From the NCBI GenBank assembly GCA_022836615.1, contig MU405302.1:90716-154715 (forward strand): a DNA stretch of 64,000 nucleotides, in the 5' to 3' direction. Source of the DNA: Annulohypoxylon bovei var. microspora. Lineage: Eukaryota; Ascomycota; Sordariomycetes; Xylariales; Hypoxylaceae. Position 1 is the stretch's first letter. Each line of letters starts with the position of its first letter. Shown piece after piece: positions 43,561 through 58,292 of this stretch. A program made the position numbers and the translations under genes. The notes under the pieces were generated by a model. The model was not told where the DNA came from. It did not search any database and was given only the letters and a program-made list of their open reading frames with translations.

Positions 43561-46500
43561 CTTATTTATTTTCGTAAAAAGTGGATTAATTAGGGACGAG
43601 ATTTTTTAGAAAAAAACGGGGCTTTTATTAATAAATTAATAAAATAAAAAATTAAATTAATTAAATATCGTAGGCTTTTTTTAACGTTACGTTAAAACTT
43701 TTCATTAATATTAATTTAATTTTTTTCGTATAAACGTAATATATAAGTAAAAGTTATAAAGTAAATTAAGGTAATTTAAGTAATAATAATGGTAAAAATT
43801 CGTTAAATTTAATTTAATTTTAAAATTAATTAATTAAAATTAAATATAAATTTATTAATTAATTAAAATACGTTATTTACTTTTAATATTAAAATTAAAA
43901 CATTATTACGTTTAATTTTTTTTCACTTTATTAAATGCGGTTACTTTTTAATTAATTTACCATTTAATTTAAGATTTTATTAAATTCCATTAATTTTTAA
44001 AAATCGTCGATTTATTCCATTTATAATTTAACCGTTTTTTAATTAATTAATTAATAAGTTTTATTAATTCCCATTGCTTTTAACTTATTTATTAAAAAGT
44101 TTTTTAAGTTTAAAATATTTAATTTTTTTTTTTTTTTTATAACTTTAATTGTAATATTAAAATTATAAGTAAAAGCTAATATCGTAAGTTTTAACATTAA
44201 TTTTTTAACTTATTTTAACCGTTGAATTAATTTTTTAATTAAATTTAATTAATTTATTTATTAATTAATTAAATTAATTTTTTTCCTTAAATTAAATCGA
44301 ATAAATTAACATATTTTTTCGATTAAAATAAATTAAATAATTAATATATACCTTTTATTAACGATTATATTTAAAAGATACCTTTAAGGTATATACTTTT
44401 AATTTAAAAAATTAATGCGGCTTTTATTAACCTTAATTTTATAACTTTTAAACTTGCCGTATAATTTAATTTTATTATTATTCCACTTGTTTTACTTTAA
44501 TTAATTATATATATAACTTTAAATTTTCCGAATCTTTTAAAAATAACGATTATAAATATAATTTCCCGTGTAATTAATCGGCTTAAACGGGGACGTTTTT
44601 ATAACTTATTACTTAAGCTTAAAAAAATTTAATGCATTTATTATTATTAAAATCTTTTGGTTAAATAATTTTATTTCGTTTATTTAAGCCGGATTATTTT
44701 AATAAAATAATATATTTAATATCGGAATATACCGATTAAAATAAATTAATTTTATATATAATTTAAAATGTTAAAATAATAATTAATTATTAAAGGAATA
44801 AAAGATTTTTAAAATCCTTGAATTAATTAACCGGAAAAAATCCGTTACATTAATTAACTTTTTTTATTTATTTAAACTTACTTTTCGCTTTAATAAAAAA
44901 CCACTTATATATTTATTTCGAAATTATAATAATTAAAACTCCGATATTATTTAAAAAGCACGGCGTATCCATATAATTACATAATGAAATTATTAAATGT
45001 AATAATAAAATCCTTAAATAATTACCTTATTATTAACGCCGTTTTTAAATATAATTCGCTTTTAATTTTAATTCGCTTTAATTTCCTTAAAGTTAAAAAA
45101 ATTAACCTTAAGCTTTTAATTTAATTCGTTAAATTATTTTTTTAATAATTAAAATATAAATTAAATTTTAACATTATTACCTTTTAATTCCCACCATAAT
45201 TAACATTCGAGCCTTTTAAATTAACCATTTTCCCTTAATATTAATTAATTTTTTAAATTAAATATAATAAATATCATAAAGTAATTACAACGAAACTTTT
45301 ATATTATTAATTTAAAATATAATTTTAATAATTTTAACGATTAATTATTACGTCCGGCAATTTATTTTAAGGATTTTTATATTATTAAAAACTTTTATAT
45401 AACCTTAATTAATAATATCCGCGAATATTACAATTAATATAAAAAGCGTTAATTTAATATAAATTTTAAAATTAACATATATAAAAAATATTAAATTTAA
45501 AATAAAACCATATATTTTAACGGTTAATATTTATTTTTAATAAAGAATAAAATAAATTTTAAAAATATTTTAAACCATTTACCATAATTAACTTAAACGA
45601 AGGAAATAATCATTTTTTAATTCCATTATTTTATTAAAATATAATAAATCCGGGGCTAACAATATTAATATACTAGTTACATTTACCATTTTTTTTAAAA
45701 CGTTAATATTTTATTTATTTAATTCCCCCGTTTTTTAAAAGAATTAAATATTATCGTATTAAAATTAATAAACGCTTAATTTTAATAATTAATTTTCCGA
45801 AACTTTAAAGTTTATTAATATACCGTATAACAATGGTTAAAGTTTTTCCATTATAAGCATTTTAAATATACGAACATTAAAATTAATAAAATATAATTTT
45901 CGCAGCTTTTAAATAATAATAATATTTTCGGGAAATTACTCATTTAATTTAACTTATTAAATTATAACGTTAATAATAATATAACGAATAAAAAATTAAA
46001 TAAACTTATAAATTAATATAATAACTTTATCGCTTTAAATATAATAATATTAAAGTAATAATTAAACGCCATGAAAAAGGTTATTATAAGGTGTTAATAT
46101 ATTATAAATTTACCTCGTATACGAAATATATCGATCGATAAATTCGATTAATTATGGTTGTTATTTTTGTTAACTTTTTTAACGTTTTTCCTTTAAAACG
46201 AAAATGAATTTATTATTTTTCGGGAATAAAAGATTAAGTTTAATGAATACATTCGTTACGTAATTAAATAACATAATAATAAATTTACTTTTTACCCGCA
46301 TTTCCCATTTATAACGTTTAATATATTTCGTTATTAATAAATAAACATTTATAACTTTTTTTACATTAACCGTATAATTATAAAAGAATATATTACCATT
46401 AATAATATTTAAACGGCTTTTAAAAAAAACTCCGGTAAAGCGAAAAACTTATTTAATTTTATCATTTAATATTTAATAAATATTTTAAAATTTTAAACGT

Positions 46501-46776
46501 TTTAAATTAATAAACGGGTTAATTTAAACGTAATAATTAATACTTTTAATTATCTTTTTATATTTTTTATATTATTAATAATTAATTTATAATAAAATAA
46601 TTTATAATAATTTATACCCCGTTACGCCGAATAATTAATTACCGATAACTTTAATAAAGTTTAAATTAATTAAAAAAACTTATAATTATATTTTTATATT
46701 ATTATTTACCACTTTAAATCACATATTAAATTATTTATAAAACATATAATAACCTTTAAATTCAAAGTAATTAATT
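43561..46776. other. decayed repeat DNA left of retrotransposon A
   Basis: Very AT-rich, presumably one or more older elements. A local inverted repeat TATACCTTTT / AAAAGATACC with CCTTTAAGG occurs at about 44348-44395. No termini or coding traces could be assigned. Confidence 0.5.
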
Positions 46777-47077
46777 ATTAAATTAAAGTGTAAAAGTCCC
46801 GGTTTCGTTTTTTTAGTTTTAAGCTTAGTTAATTCCCATTTAAATAGTTATTTTTTTAATTCGTTATACGTGGAATTACACATAACCATCACTTATTTAA
46901 TATACCTTCATTTAACTTTTTAATATATCGTTTTTTGACCTTGTTTTATGTAATTATTTATTATTTGTTATTTTAATTAACAATTCCCATTACATTTTAA
47001 ATTTAAAAGAAATGTATTTAAGCCCTTTTAGGAACTTCCAATGCTTTTTTTATAAGAACCTCCCGGTTCCAGTTTAT
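46777..47077 (+). repeat. left LTR of copy A
   Basis: About 300 bp, the best preserved of the four LTRs: it keeps TGTAAAAGTCCCGGTTTCG near its start and CCTCCCGGTTCCAG near its end, which in the other three have become T/A-rich. Ends are approximate by a few bases. Confidence 0.82.
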
Positions 47078-47129
47078 TAGCATCCTTTACCGGGCTTAAA
47101 CCGGTAACCTTTAAATTAAAAGTTTAAAG
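47078..47129 (+). other. primer binding site of copy A with long tRNA complementarity
   Basis: Directly after the LTR. TAGCATCCTTTACCGGGC (TGG decayed to TAG) is complementary to a tRNA 3' end ...GGATGCCA, and its reverse complement continues as a T arm (ACCGG, TTTAAGC, CCGGT) and then an anticodon-arm-like CTTTTAA loop with TTT between pairable TTTAA-type stems. This points to a lysine-type tRNA (UUU) as primer or ancestor. Copy B keeps TTCGAGC in the T loop. Confidence 0.6.
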
Positions 47130-50100
47130 AGATATTCTGAAAATTCCTAAAAATAAGTTAACTCGGAAACCACAAAAAACCTTAAAAATCTTACGAAAAA
47201 CGATGAAAATACCTTTACAAAAATAAATTAATTAACTTTCCACTTTAATCGATAACTTTTTCTTAGAATATATTCACTTTAAATTTATTAATAACAAAGA
47301 AATAATAATACGATAAATAATAAAATTTAAATCCGAAATTACGAAACAAAAACCCATTAAAAAGCCATTATTATAATTATTAAACCTTAAACATTTAAAA
47401 ATCTTTAAAATTATTAATTAATAAAAACACCATTTTTAAAAAACCCTTTTAATTAATTAAGGATTTAACCTTATTATTCATATAAATAAAATAAAATGGT
47501 TAAATCATTACTTAATATTAATATAAAAAAAACACCGAAACCATAAATAATAACAATTACCCGTTACTATATAAAACAATTATTACCCATATTAACGTTA
47601 TAACCGCTAAAATTTAAGCATTATATTAACTTAATTAAATAATTATTAATAATTATTTAAATTAATTTTATTACTTAAACCATTTTTAATAACTTAATTA
47701 ATTTAATTAATAAAATGGTTTATTAAATTAAAACTTACGTAACTTAAATATAAAATTCCCCACTATAAAAATTAACATAAATTCTTATATACCACTTAAC
47801 TTTTTTAATAATATTCACAATTAAAAAGAAACGATATTAAGTTAAAATCCGCGTAATTTAAGCTTAAAAGATTTTAATTAAGGAAAACCAATACACATTA
47901 AAAAAAAAAAATATTCGAATTTTAATACCTTATAATAATTAATAAAATAAAAACTAAACTCACAACACATTTATATTTTTTTAAACCCCTTTTTTTAAAA
48001 ATATTAAAGCTTTTATAAATGATTAATAATAATTACCTAAGTTTAAATTAACCTTAAAAGTTTAATATATTTAATTTGTTTATTATAACTTGATATTTTA
48101 AATAAGAATTTACTTTTAAATTAATTAATTATAACCACTACACACGATTTTAAATTTTTTTAATATTAATAAATTTAATTAATAATGTTTAAGTAATATT
48201 AAAACCTTTAAAATTATTATTATTAAAAATACGTCGATTAATACGCCTTTAATTAATTAGAACTTTAATAACCTTTTTAATAATAACGTGAATGTTGTTA
48301 AAAGTATTAATAATTTTACTTGAAAACGAAAACATATTAAAAGCTTAAAAATTACCAATGATTTTATAATTTAATAAAGTATAAATATTCCTTGAATTTA
48401 ATAAATCCTTAAAACTTTTTAATAACCTTTTAAACTTATAAAACGATTAATATTTAACAAATTTATACTTACTTTTAAAAATAATTAAAATAACCTTAAA
48501 TTAAGAAACCTTAATAAATATACCATTATATTTATTCTTTTACCACTTATTAATTTTACCGTTATAAAAGATATTTATAAGTATATTAAAAGTATTTATA
48601 AAAGTTGATTAATTTTTTCTTTAAGTGATAAGATTAAAATATCTTTAAATATTAATTTAAGAAATTTAATAATTATTTTATTTGTTATAATCTTTAATTT
48701 AAAGCTTATTTCGATCCTTTATATCCTTATTTTCCCGAATCCAATTATTTATTTATATTTAAAGTTTAACGATACCGGTGTATAAAATTAGATAAAAAAT
48801 ATTAAAAATAAATTAAGACGGTATAATATAAATAAAAAACATATAATTAAGGAAGTTCTTAAATGGATCATTAATTATAACTTAAAACAAAAGATTAAAA
48901 CCGTTATTAATGGAAAAATAATGTGAATTAAGGTTAAAAAAACATTATTATATAACTTTAAGGTCCATGATTTAAAATAATATAAATCTTAAATATAATA
49001 ACTTAACGAAATAACCATAAAAAATACCTTAAAATCCTTTTACGAACTAATTAATTACATTATAACTTTTGTAATTATAATTAAAAAAGTAAAAAAGTTT
49101 AGGATTTATTAAATAACGCTGAAGGAATACGTCCTTAAAATTATCGCTAAAATTAATAAATCCACTTTAAAAAATATTATACATAACGAACAAACTTCAT
49201 TAAAAAACTTAAAAGCGTATAAATTCAATAAAATCGAAAAGGCAATTAATAAATAAACTAACCAAAAGGTTGAATTAACCGATTATAAATAATCGAAACC
49301 CATTAATAGTAAATAGTATATACTTTTTAAAAAGTTCGAATAATTTAATTAAAGTACCTTAATTAAGAAAATTACTTTTAAAAAGCCTTTTATTATAAAG
49401 TTTACTTAGATATTTTAGTAATAAAAAAACGATTCTTAAGACTTAATTTAAGTAATTTCCAAAATAAATACCTTAACATTAAACTTGTAAAAATTATTTA
49501 ATCGAAATAAATCTTTATGTTATAAAGTTAAAATAATTCGGAATATATTTGTATTAAAGTATTAATATTAATTATAACCGCCGAATCCCCATTTTTTAAT
49601 AAATATTATAAAAGTTTAATAATTATATAACCTTAAATTATATTATTATAATCCATATATTTAATAACTAAAGTATTCTTAAATTTGGCCGTATTTTTTA
49701 AGGTAATGTTAATTTTGTGGGAAGATTTTTTAAATAAATTTAATAAATAAACATCGTTAATTTAATTGTTTTATATTATAAGAAATGAATTAATTAAAGG
49801 TAACGTATTATAACATTAAAAAAGAAATTTACGTATAAGGTTTATATAATTTAAATAACGATTAATTAAACATTATCCTTAAATATATCGTTCGAAACGT
49901 TAAAATAAAAAAAAAACCAATGGGAATATATATCATTAAATAAGTATATGAAAAGGTTCAATTAAAATCACATTTAAAAAAATGCACTACTTATATTATT
50001 AATAAATGTGTTATAAAAGTTAATTGCGAAGATTTAAAGATTTATTCCTTAAAAAATACCTTTAATAATTAAAATACCCAGCCATTTGTAACGGTAATTT

Positions 50101-50354
50101 ACATTTAAAAATAAATATTTAAAAAACGATTAAAAACTTTATGAAAAAACCGATTAAAATAATAACGATTTAATTAACCCCCTACCATTTAAACCCATTA
50201 AGAAAAACCACGAAAAAATTATATAAAAACCGACTTTATAAATAATAACGAAAATAAGATTAAAAAAAACATACCTTATTATAATTAAAAATAACATTAT
50301 AAAAAATAAATAAAAACAATTATTAACTTTATTTAAATTATATTTTTAAATCCC

Positions 50355-50394
<40 letters not shown>

Positions 50395-53300
50395 TTTCGT
50401 TTTTAAACGCATTTTTTCCTTTATTAACCACTTATTATATTAGCTTGTTAATCGCGTATAACATTTAATTTAAGTTTCTTTTAACTTTAACATTTATTTA
50501 ATTAAGTTTTTACCACTTATTTCAACCATTATCGGAAAGTTATTTTTAATGAAATTTTCAATAATAATAAGATCCCGATTAACGTTAACTTTTAAATAAT
50601 TATGCTTATCGTCCCGAAAAAAACACATTAAATCTTTTATTAAAAAATAATAATTACCATATATACCTTTAAACTTATTTAATATTAATTAATAATTAAA
50701 GAAAAGTTATATTTTAACATGTTTTTTAATATTAAATAACTTAAAACGTTTTTTATAATAACGGTAAAAAACCACATTAAAATATCCATATAATTGAATT
50801 AATAGTTTTTATATACGCCGGTAATCTTTAATTAAACCAATTATATATTTTTTAATTAAACCATTTTACTAAATTTTAACGTATAAAAAAAAAACCTATA
50901 AAATACGCTACTTAATAATAAATAAATAATAATTCGATTAAAAATCAATGAATTTTTAAAAAAATAATTTCAAAATTTCTTAATAAACGTAACACCCCAT
51001 AGTAACACTTTTAAAAGTATTAAAAAACATACATTCCAACATTTAATAACGTTATTAACCATTTAATTAAAACATTTAAAAAAACCGACATTTATAATAA
51101 AATGTTTAACCCTTAATTTTATTATTTTTAGAACATTATTCTTAACTTATAACGCTTAAATACCCCCGAAATCGATATTTGTAAGATATATAATTAATTT
51201 AAGTAAGAAATAAAACCTTAAAATAACGTTATATATTAAAGCTTTAACTTTTTTAAAACAACCACGATTAATTTTCGTTATAACGTTATTAATAACCTTT
51301 CGTTTAAAACGATGATTAATTTTTTTCATAATATCTTAATTAATTTTTATTACAATTTCATTATTAACCTTTTATTTAAAATATTAATTAACTTTCTTTT
51401 TAACGCCATGATTATCACTTTTTTTAAGAATTTATTTAACTTAATTATTATTAATTATTAATGACTTAAATTCTTTAAAAAGTTTAACGATCATTACATA
51501 ATTAAATTTCATAATAAACGATTTAAGAAAAAAAACAATTCACCTTATAATAACCACTTCAACTAAATAAATTAATCAATTACTTTCACTTTCATTAAAA
51601 TCATATATTTTAAATAAAAACATTTTAATTAATTAAAAATTTTAAACTTAAAAGATTATATAAGTTAATTAATAATAAGGGATAAAAAATAAGAAAAGTA
51701 AAAAAAAAAATTTATTAAAAAAATAAAAAAAGATAATAAACTTTATACCGGCGATTATTATTAAAAGTTTATACACGAAAACGTTTATTAAATTAAAAAT
51801 ATAATAACGCAATTAATTAAATTCAACTTAAACCTTACCGTATACTTAAATTTTTTAAAAATATTAAATTACTTTTTATAAAAAACCATATAACCGCGAT
51901 CCCTTTTTTTTTAAAATAACTTTAAAACCTTCCTAATTACATCATCCTTTTTTTAATTACATTAAATTTATATTTATTACTTTAATCATTTAACCTTTAC
52001 ACGCCATTTATATATAACTTTAAAAATAAACACCATAACCATTTCATTTAAAAAAAACCGTAAAAACTTAAACCTTAATTAGTTAAAATTCCTAAGAAAT
52101 ATTTATAATAATATTTAATAAAACACCTTAAACCACAAGTCAACCTTAAAACCCATATTTAATAACTTAAACTTTAACGATTAAATAATAATAAGATAAT
52201 TAATTAAAATTCCACCGCCCTTTAATATTTAAAAAAAAAAATAAGAAACCCATTTAACCCTTAAATTAATCAAAGTTATATATAAATTCTATAACAACCA
52301 ATACTTATCGTTTCTAAAAATTAAAGTTATTTAAGAACTTTCATTAAATAATATTAATTAATTAATCTACGAAAAAGGTATCTTTTAAACCTTATAAAAC
52401 GCCGCTTTTAAAACTTTCGATTCGACCATTATCACGAATATTAAGAAACTTAAAATTACCCACATCATTTTAATAACACACATAAACGTCTTTGACAATT
52501 AATATGTTAAAATAAATAACTTTAAAATACCACATTAAATATTAATAATTTAAAATTTAAACAATGGTACCATTTATATAATCGATTTATTATTAAACCG
52601 CTAGGATTTTAAAATGAACCACATTTAAAACCAAATAATTTATACTTAAAATACTTTAAACCCTTAATAAGAAATTTTAAAAAAAAAAATTAAAACGATT
52701 TAACTTAATAAAATTAAATAATAAAATAAATAAACCTACAACTACTAAGTTTTGTATATGATTCATTTAATCATTAATAAGCCAATTATTTTCGTAAATT
52801 ATTTATAAAAAAAATTCCTTAAAAACTACTTAACCACCTTTTATTTAACCTTTATTAATTTAATTAACATATTAATAAAAAACCTTAAAGATAATAATGT
52901 TTTTAAAAACGTAAATTAATTAATAACAAATATTAATTAACCTTTTAAACCAATTAAATCATCCCTTAAAAAAATTAAAAAAATAAAAAAAGTAAAAAAA
53001 GTTAAAACATCGAATTACCTTAAATAAAATAAAAAAGAAAAGAAAAAAAAAAAAAATATTATTAAAGATTACCTTAACCTAATCCTTTTAATTATAATAT
53101 ATAACCCATATTTTAAGAATAAAAAAAATGCTTTAAAAATAAAAAACTTAACTATACTTTATATTTAAACAAAAGATAATTAAAATAAATTAAATAATCG
53201 ACCATAATTAAATTTTCTTATTAAATAAATAACTTAAGATAATTACGAAACGTAAATATAACGTTTAAAAATTAATCGATAAATTATAAAAATAAACCCC

Positions 53301-53554
53301 ATTAAAGCTCGAAAACACTTAATAAAGAAACGATACGAGTAAAGTAATGTTAAAGAGTTCCTTATATTAAATAACCATAACCGTCCAATTATTTAATAGT
53401 ATACATAAGATACAATACATTAATAACGATTAAAGAATTAAAAAGGTTTAAATTAAAATACACGTTATTTTCTTTTCTTTCGTTTAATACCCATAATTAT
53501 CGTTTTTATTTCGGAATTACTTATTAAAGATAATTAATGTAATTCTTAAAAAAA

Positions 53555-53857
53555 ATTAAATTAAAATATAAAAATCTTAATCTCGTTTTTTTAGTTTTAA
53601 GCTTAATTAGTTTTTATTTAAGTAGTTATTTTTTTAATCCGTTATACATGGAGTTATATATAATTATTATTTACTTAATATACCTTTATTTAACTTTTTA
53701 ATATATCGTTTTCTAACCTTATTCTATATGATTATTTATTATTTATTATCTTAATTAACGATCCCCATTATATTTTAAACTTAAAAGAAATATATTTAAG
53801 CCTTTTTAAAAGCTTCCAATGCCTCTTTTATAAGAACTTCTTAATTCTAGTTCATTA
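53555..53857 (+). repeat. right LTR of copy A
   Basis: Aligns along its length with the other three LTRs, for example GTTTTAAGCTTAATTAG and CTTCCAATGCCTC TTTTATAAGAAC-type blocks. Preceded by a run of A where copy B has AAGGAGG. Confidence 0.82.
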
Positions 53858-54682
53858 TTAATATTATTTTAAATAATAAGATTATAATAATCTTTATATA
53901 TATAACCTTATATAAAATAAAAAAACGCTCCTTTATAATATAAATATTAATAAAACTTAAAAAAATTTCGTTACATTTTAAATTAAATATATTTCGTTTT
54001 TTAATTTAACCTTAAATTAAAAGTTTAAAAATAATCCGTTAAATTTACTTAATTTAAAATAACCTTATATTTTTAAATAATTTTAATAAATGATTTCGTT
54101 AATAAAAATATACGTATACACTTTAACTTATTATTTTTAAATAAAAAAAAAACCAATAAACATTAAATTAATTAATATCGTTTTAATTTTACTTAATCGT
54201 ACCATCATTAATATATAAGTTATTAATAAAATTATTATCCGAAAACACCATTTTATTAAAATAAAGGTTTTATTAATAATATTACGACGTATAATAAAAC
54301 AAAGAATTAATTTATATAACTTTTTTTATTAATTTTATTACCTTTAACCATTAATTACCAACCCCATAATAAATAAATCCTTTAATAACAAATATTACTT
54401 TTTTATTATTATTTAAAATAACTTATAAATAATTTTATATAATTATATTATTACATTTAAATAAAAAGCGAATATTAATTTTTTAATTTATATAAATATT
54501 TATATTATAAAAACATATATAATTAAATATTATTCCAAAATTAAAAAAAAAAACCGGTTTTTTAATAATTTAATTCATAAGATTTTACCTTATATATTAA
54601 ATAAAACGTTATTATTATTATTTATAATTAAATATATAAATAAATTAATTAATAAAAAAGATATAATAATTTAAAAAATAAT
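53858..54682. other. decayed AT-rich DNA between the two retrotransposons
   Basis: Unassigned 0.8-kb spacer, extremely AT-rich, without recognisable termini or ORFs. Confidence 0.5.
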
Positions 54683-54981
54683 ATTAAATTAAAGTGTAAA
54701 AGTCCCGGTTTCGTTTTTTAATTTTAAGCTTAATTAATTCTTACTTAAATAATTATTTTTTTAATCCGTTATATATGGAATTACACACGATCATTATTTA
54801 CTTAATACACCTTCATTCGACCTTTTAATATATCGTTTTCTAACCTTGTTTTATATAATTATTTATTATTTATTATCTTAATTAATAATTTCCTTTATAT
54901 CTTAAACTTAAAAAAAATGTATTTAAGCTTTTTTAAGAACTTTTAATGCCTTTTTTATAAAAACCTTTTAATTTTAATTTA
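54683..54981 (+). repeat. left LTR of copy B
   Basis: Begins ATTAAATTAAAGTGTAAAAG and keeps TCCCGGTTTCG; its 3' part is fully AT (CCTTTTAATTTTAATTT), where copy A still has CCTCCCGGTTCCAG. Confidence 0.82.
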
Positions 54982-55036
54982 TTAATATCCTTTATCGGGC
55001 TCGAATTAATAACCTTTAAATTAAAAGTTTAAAAAG
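54982..55036 (+). other. primer binding site of copy B with long tRNA complementarity
   Basis: TAATATCCTTTATCGGGC follows the LTR (TGGCATCC decayed to TAATATCC by transitions). The reverse complement reads AATTCGAGCCCGATAAAGGA, an intact TTCGAGC T loop, then continues to the same CTTTTAA anticodon-like loop as copy A. Confidence 0.6.
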
Positions 55037-58000
55037 GTATTTTAAAAATTCTTAAAAATGGGTTAATTTAAAGATTACGAAAAATCTTAAAAATTTTACG
55101 AAAAACGATAAAATACCTTTATAAAAATGAATTAATTAATTTTCCACCTTAATTAATAACTTTTTCCTAAAATATATTTATTTTAAATCCATTAATAACA
55201 AAGAAACGACGATATAATAAATAATAGAATTTAAATCCGAAATTACGAAATAAAAACCCATTGAAAAGCTATTATTATAATTATTAAACCCCGAACATTT
55301 AAAAATTTTTAAAATTATTAATTAATGAAAACACCATTTTTAAAAAACCCTTTAATTAATTAAGGACTTAACCTTATTTATTTATATAAATAAAATAAAA
55401 TGGTTAAATTATTACCTAATATTAATATAAAAAAAACGCCGAAGCCATAAGCGACGATAATTATCCGTTATTATATAAAATAATTATTACTTACGTTAAC
55501 GTTATAACCGTTAAAATTTAAGCATTATATTAATTTAATCGAACGATTATTAATAGTTATTTAAATTAACTTTATTATTTAAATTATTTTTAATAACTTA
55601 ATTAATTTAATTAATAAGGTGGTTTATTAAATTAAAACTTACGTGGTTTAAATATGGAATTTCTTATTATGGAAATTAATATGGACCCTCGTATATTATT
55701 TAATTTTTTTAATAGTATTTATAATTAAGGAAAAACGGTATTAAGCCGAAATTTAAATAATTTAAATTTAAAAAACCTTAATTAAAGAAAATTAATACAC
55801 GCCGGGGAAAAAGGATGCTCGATTTTTAATATCTTATGATAATTAATAAAACGAAAATTAGATTTATAACATGTTTATATTTTTTCGAATCCTTCCTTTT
55901 AAAAATATTAAGGCTTTTATAAATAATTAACAATAATCACCCGAGTTTAAATCGACTTTAAAAGTTTAACATATTTAACTTATTTATTATAACTTAATAT
56001 TTTAAATAAAAATTCGCTTTTAAATTAATTAATTATAACCACCACACGCGATTTTAAGTTTTTTTAATATTAATAAACTTAATTAATAACGTTTAAATAA
56101 TGTTAAAACCTTTGGAATTATTATTATTAAAAATATGCCGATTAATACGCTTTTAATTAATTAAAGCTTTAACGACTTTTTTAATAATAACGTGAATGTT
56201 ATTAAAAGTATTAACAATTTTACTCGAAAACGAAAACGTATTAAAAGCTTAAAAATCGTTAACGACCTTATAATTTAATAAAGTATAAATATTCCTCGAA
56301 TTTAACATATTTTTAAAACCTTTTAATAGTTTTTAAAACTTATAAAACGATTAATATTTGGTAAATTTATACCTACCTTTAAAAACGATTAAAATAACCT
56401 TAAACTAAGAAACCTTAATAAATATACCATTACATTTATTTTTTCACCGCTTATTAACTTTATTATTATAAAAGATATTTATAAATATATCGAAAATATA
56501 TATAAAAGCCGATTAATTCCTCCTTTAAACGATAAAATCAAAATGTTTTCAAATATTAATTTAAGAAATCCAATGATTATTTTGCTTATTATAACCTTTA
56601 ATCCGAAGCTTGTTTCGATTTTTTATGTTTTTATTTTCCCGAATTTAACTACTTATCTACACTTGAAGTTTAACGGTACCAGTGTGCAAAATTAAATAAA
56701 AGGTATTAAAAATGAATTAAAACGGTATAATATAAGTGAAGAACGCATGATTAAGGAAATTTTTAAATGAACCATTAATTATAATTTAAAATAAAAAATT
56801 AAAACCGTTATTAATGGAAAAATAATGTGAGTTAAAGTTAAAAAGGCGTTATTATACGGCTTTAAAGTCCGTGATCCGAAATAATATAAATTTTGGATAT
56901 AACGATTTAATGAAATAATTATGGGAAATATTTTAAAATTCTTTTACGAGTTAATTAATTATATTATAACTTTTATAATCATAATTAAAAAAATAAAAAA
57001 GTTTAAGATTTATTAAATAACGCCGAAAGAATACGTTTTTAAAATTATCGTTAAAATTAATAAATCCACTTTAAAAGATATTATGCATAACGAACGAGTT
57101 TTATTAAAAAACCTAAAAACGTACGAGTTTAATAAAATCGAAGAAACAATTAATAAATGGGCTAATTAAAAGGTCGAATTAACCGATCGTAAATAATCGA
57201 AACTTATTAATAATAAGTAATACATATCCTTTGAAAAGTTTAAATAATTTAATTAAAGTATTTTAATTAAGAAAGTTACCTTTAAAAAACCTTTTATTGC
57301 AAAGTTTATTTAAATATTTTAATAATAAAAAAACGATTTTTAAGACTTAATTTAAGTGATTTTTAAAATGGATACCTTAACGTTGAATTTGTAGAAATTA
57401 TTTAATTAAAATGAATTTTTACGTTATAAAGTTAAAATAATTTAAAATATATTTATATTAAAGTATTAATATTAATTATAATTATTAAATCCTTATTTTT
57501 TAATGAATGTTACGAAAGCTTAATAATTATATAATTTTAAATTATATTATTATGAATTATACATTTAATAATTAAAGTATTTTTAAGTTTAACCGTATTT
57601 TTTAAAGCAATGTTAATTTTGTAGGAAGATTTTTTAAATGAATTTAATAAATAAACATTATTAATTTAATTGTTTTATATTATAAGAAATGAATTAATTA
57701 AAAGTAACGTATTATAACGTTAAAAAAAAAATCTATGTATAAAGCTTATATAATTTAAATAATGATTAATTAAACGTTATTCCCGGATATATTATTTAAA
57801 ACACTAAAATAAAAAAAAAATTAATGGGAATATATATTATTAAATAAATATACGAAAAGGCTTAATTAAGATCGCATTTAAAGAAATGTATTATTTATAT
57901 TATTAATAAATGTGTTATAAAAGTTAACCGCGAAAATTTAAAAATTTATCCTTTAAAAAATACCTTTAATAATTAAAATACCCAACCATTTATAACGGTA

Positions 58001-58258
58001 ATTTACATTCAAGGATAAATATTTAAAAAACAATTAAAAACTTTATGAAAAAGTTAATTAAAATAATAACGACTTAATTAACCCTACCATTTAAACTTAT
58101 TAAAAAAAACCACGAAAAAATTATATAAAAACCGATTTTACGAACGACGATAAAAATGAAATTAAAAAAAACATACCTTATTATAACCAAAGATGACGTT
58201 ATAAAGAATGGATGAAAACAATTATTAATTTTATTTAAATTACATTCTTAGATCTTTT

Positions 58259-58292
<34 letters not shown>

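Larger units (their letters stand above)
46777..53857 (+). mobile_element. LTR retrotransposon copy A (RIP-inactivated)
   Basis: About 7.08 kb: left LTR 46777-47077, primer binding site from 47078, decayed body, right LTR 53555-53857. The LTRs share a core (TGTAAAAGTCCCGG with TTTCG in the left, TATAAAAATCTTAATC in the right) and differ by transitions. A purine tract (AAAAAAA, in copy B AAGGAGG) precedes the right LTR, which with the left-side binding site sets the plus orientation. Body positions match copy B throughout (for example AAAGTATAAATATTCCT at 48376 and 56280), and a poly-T tract near 50372-50393 has a partner near 58266-58292. Gag/pol frames are destroyed, so Gypsy or Copia cannot be decided. 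Target duplication not resolved in the AT-rich flank. Confidence 0.87.
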
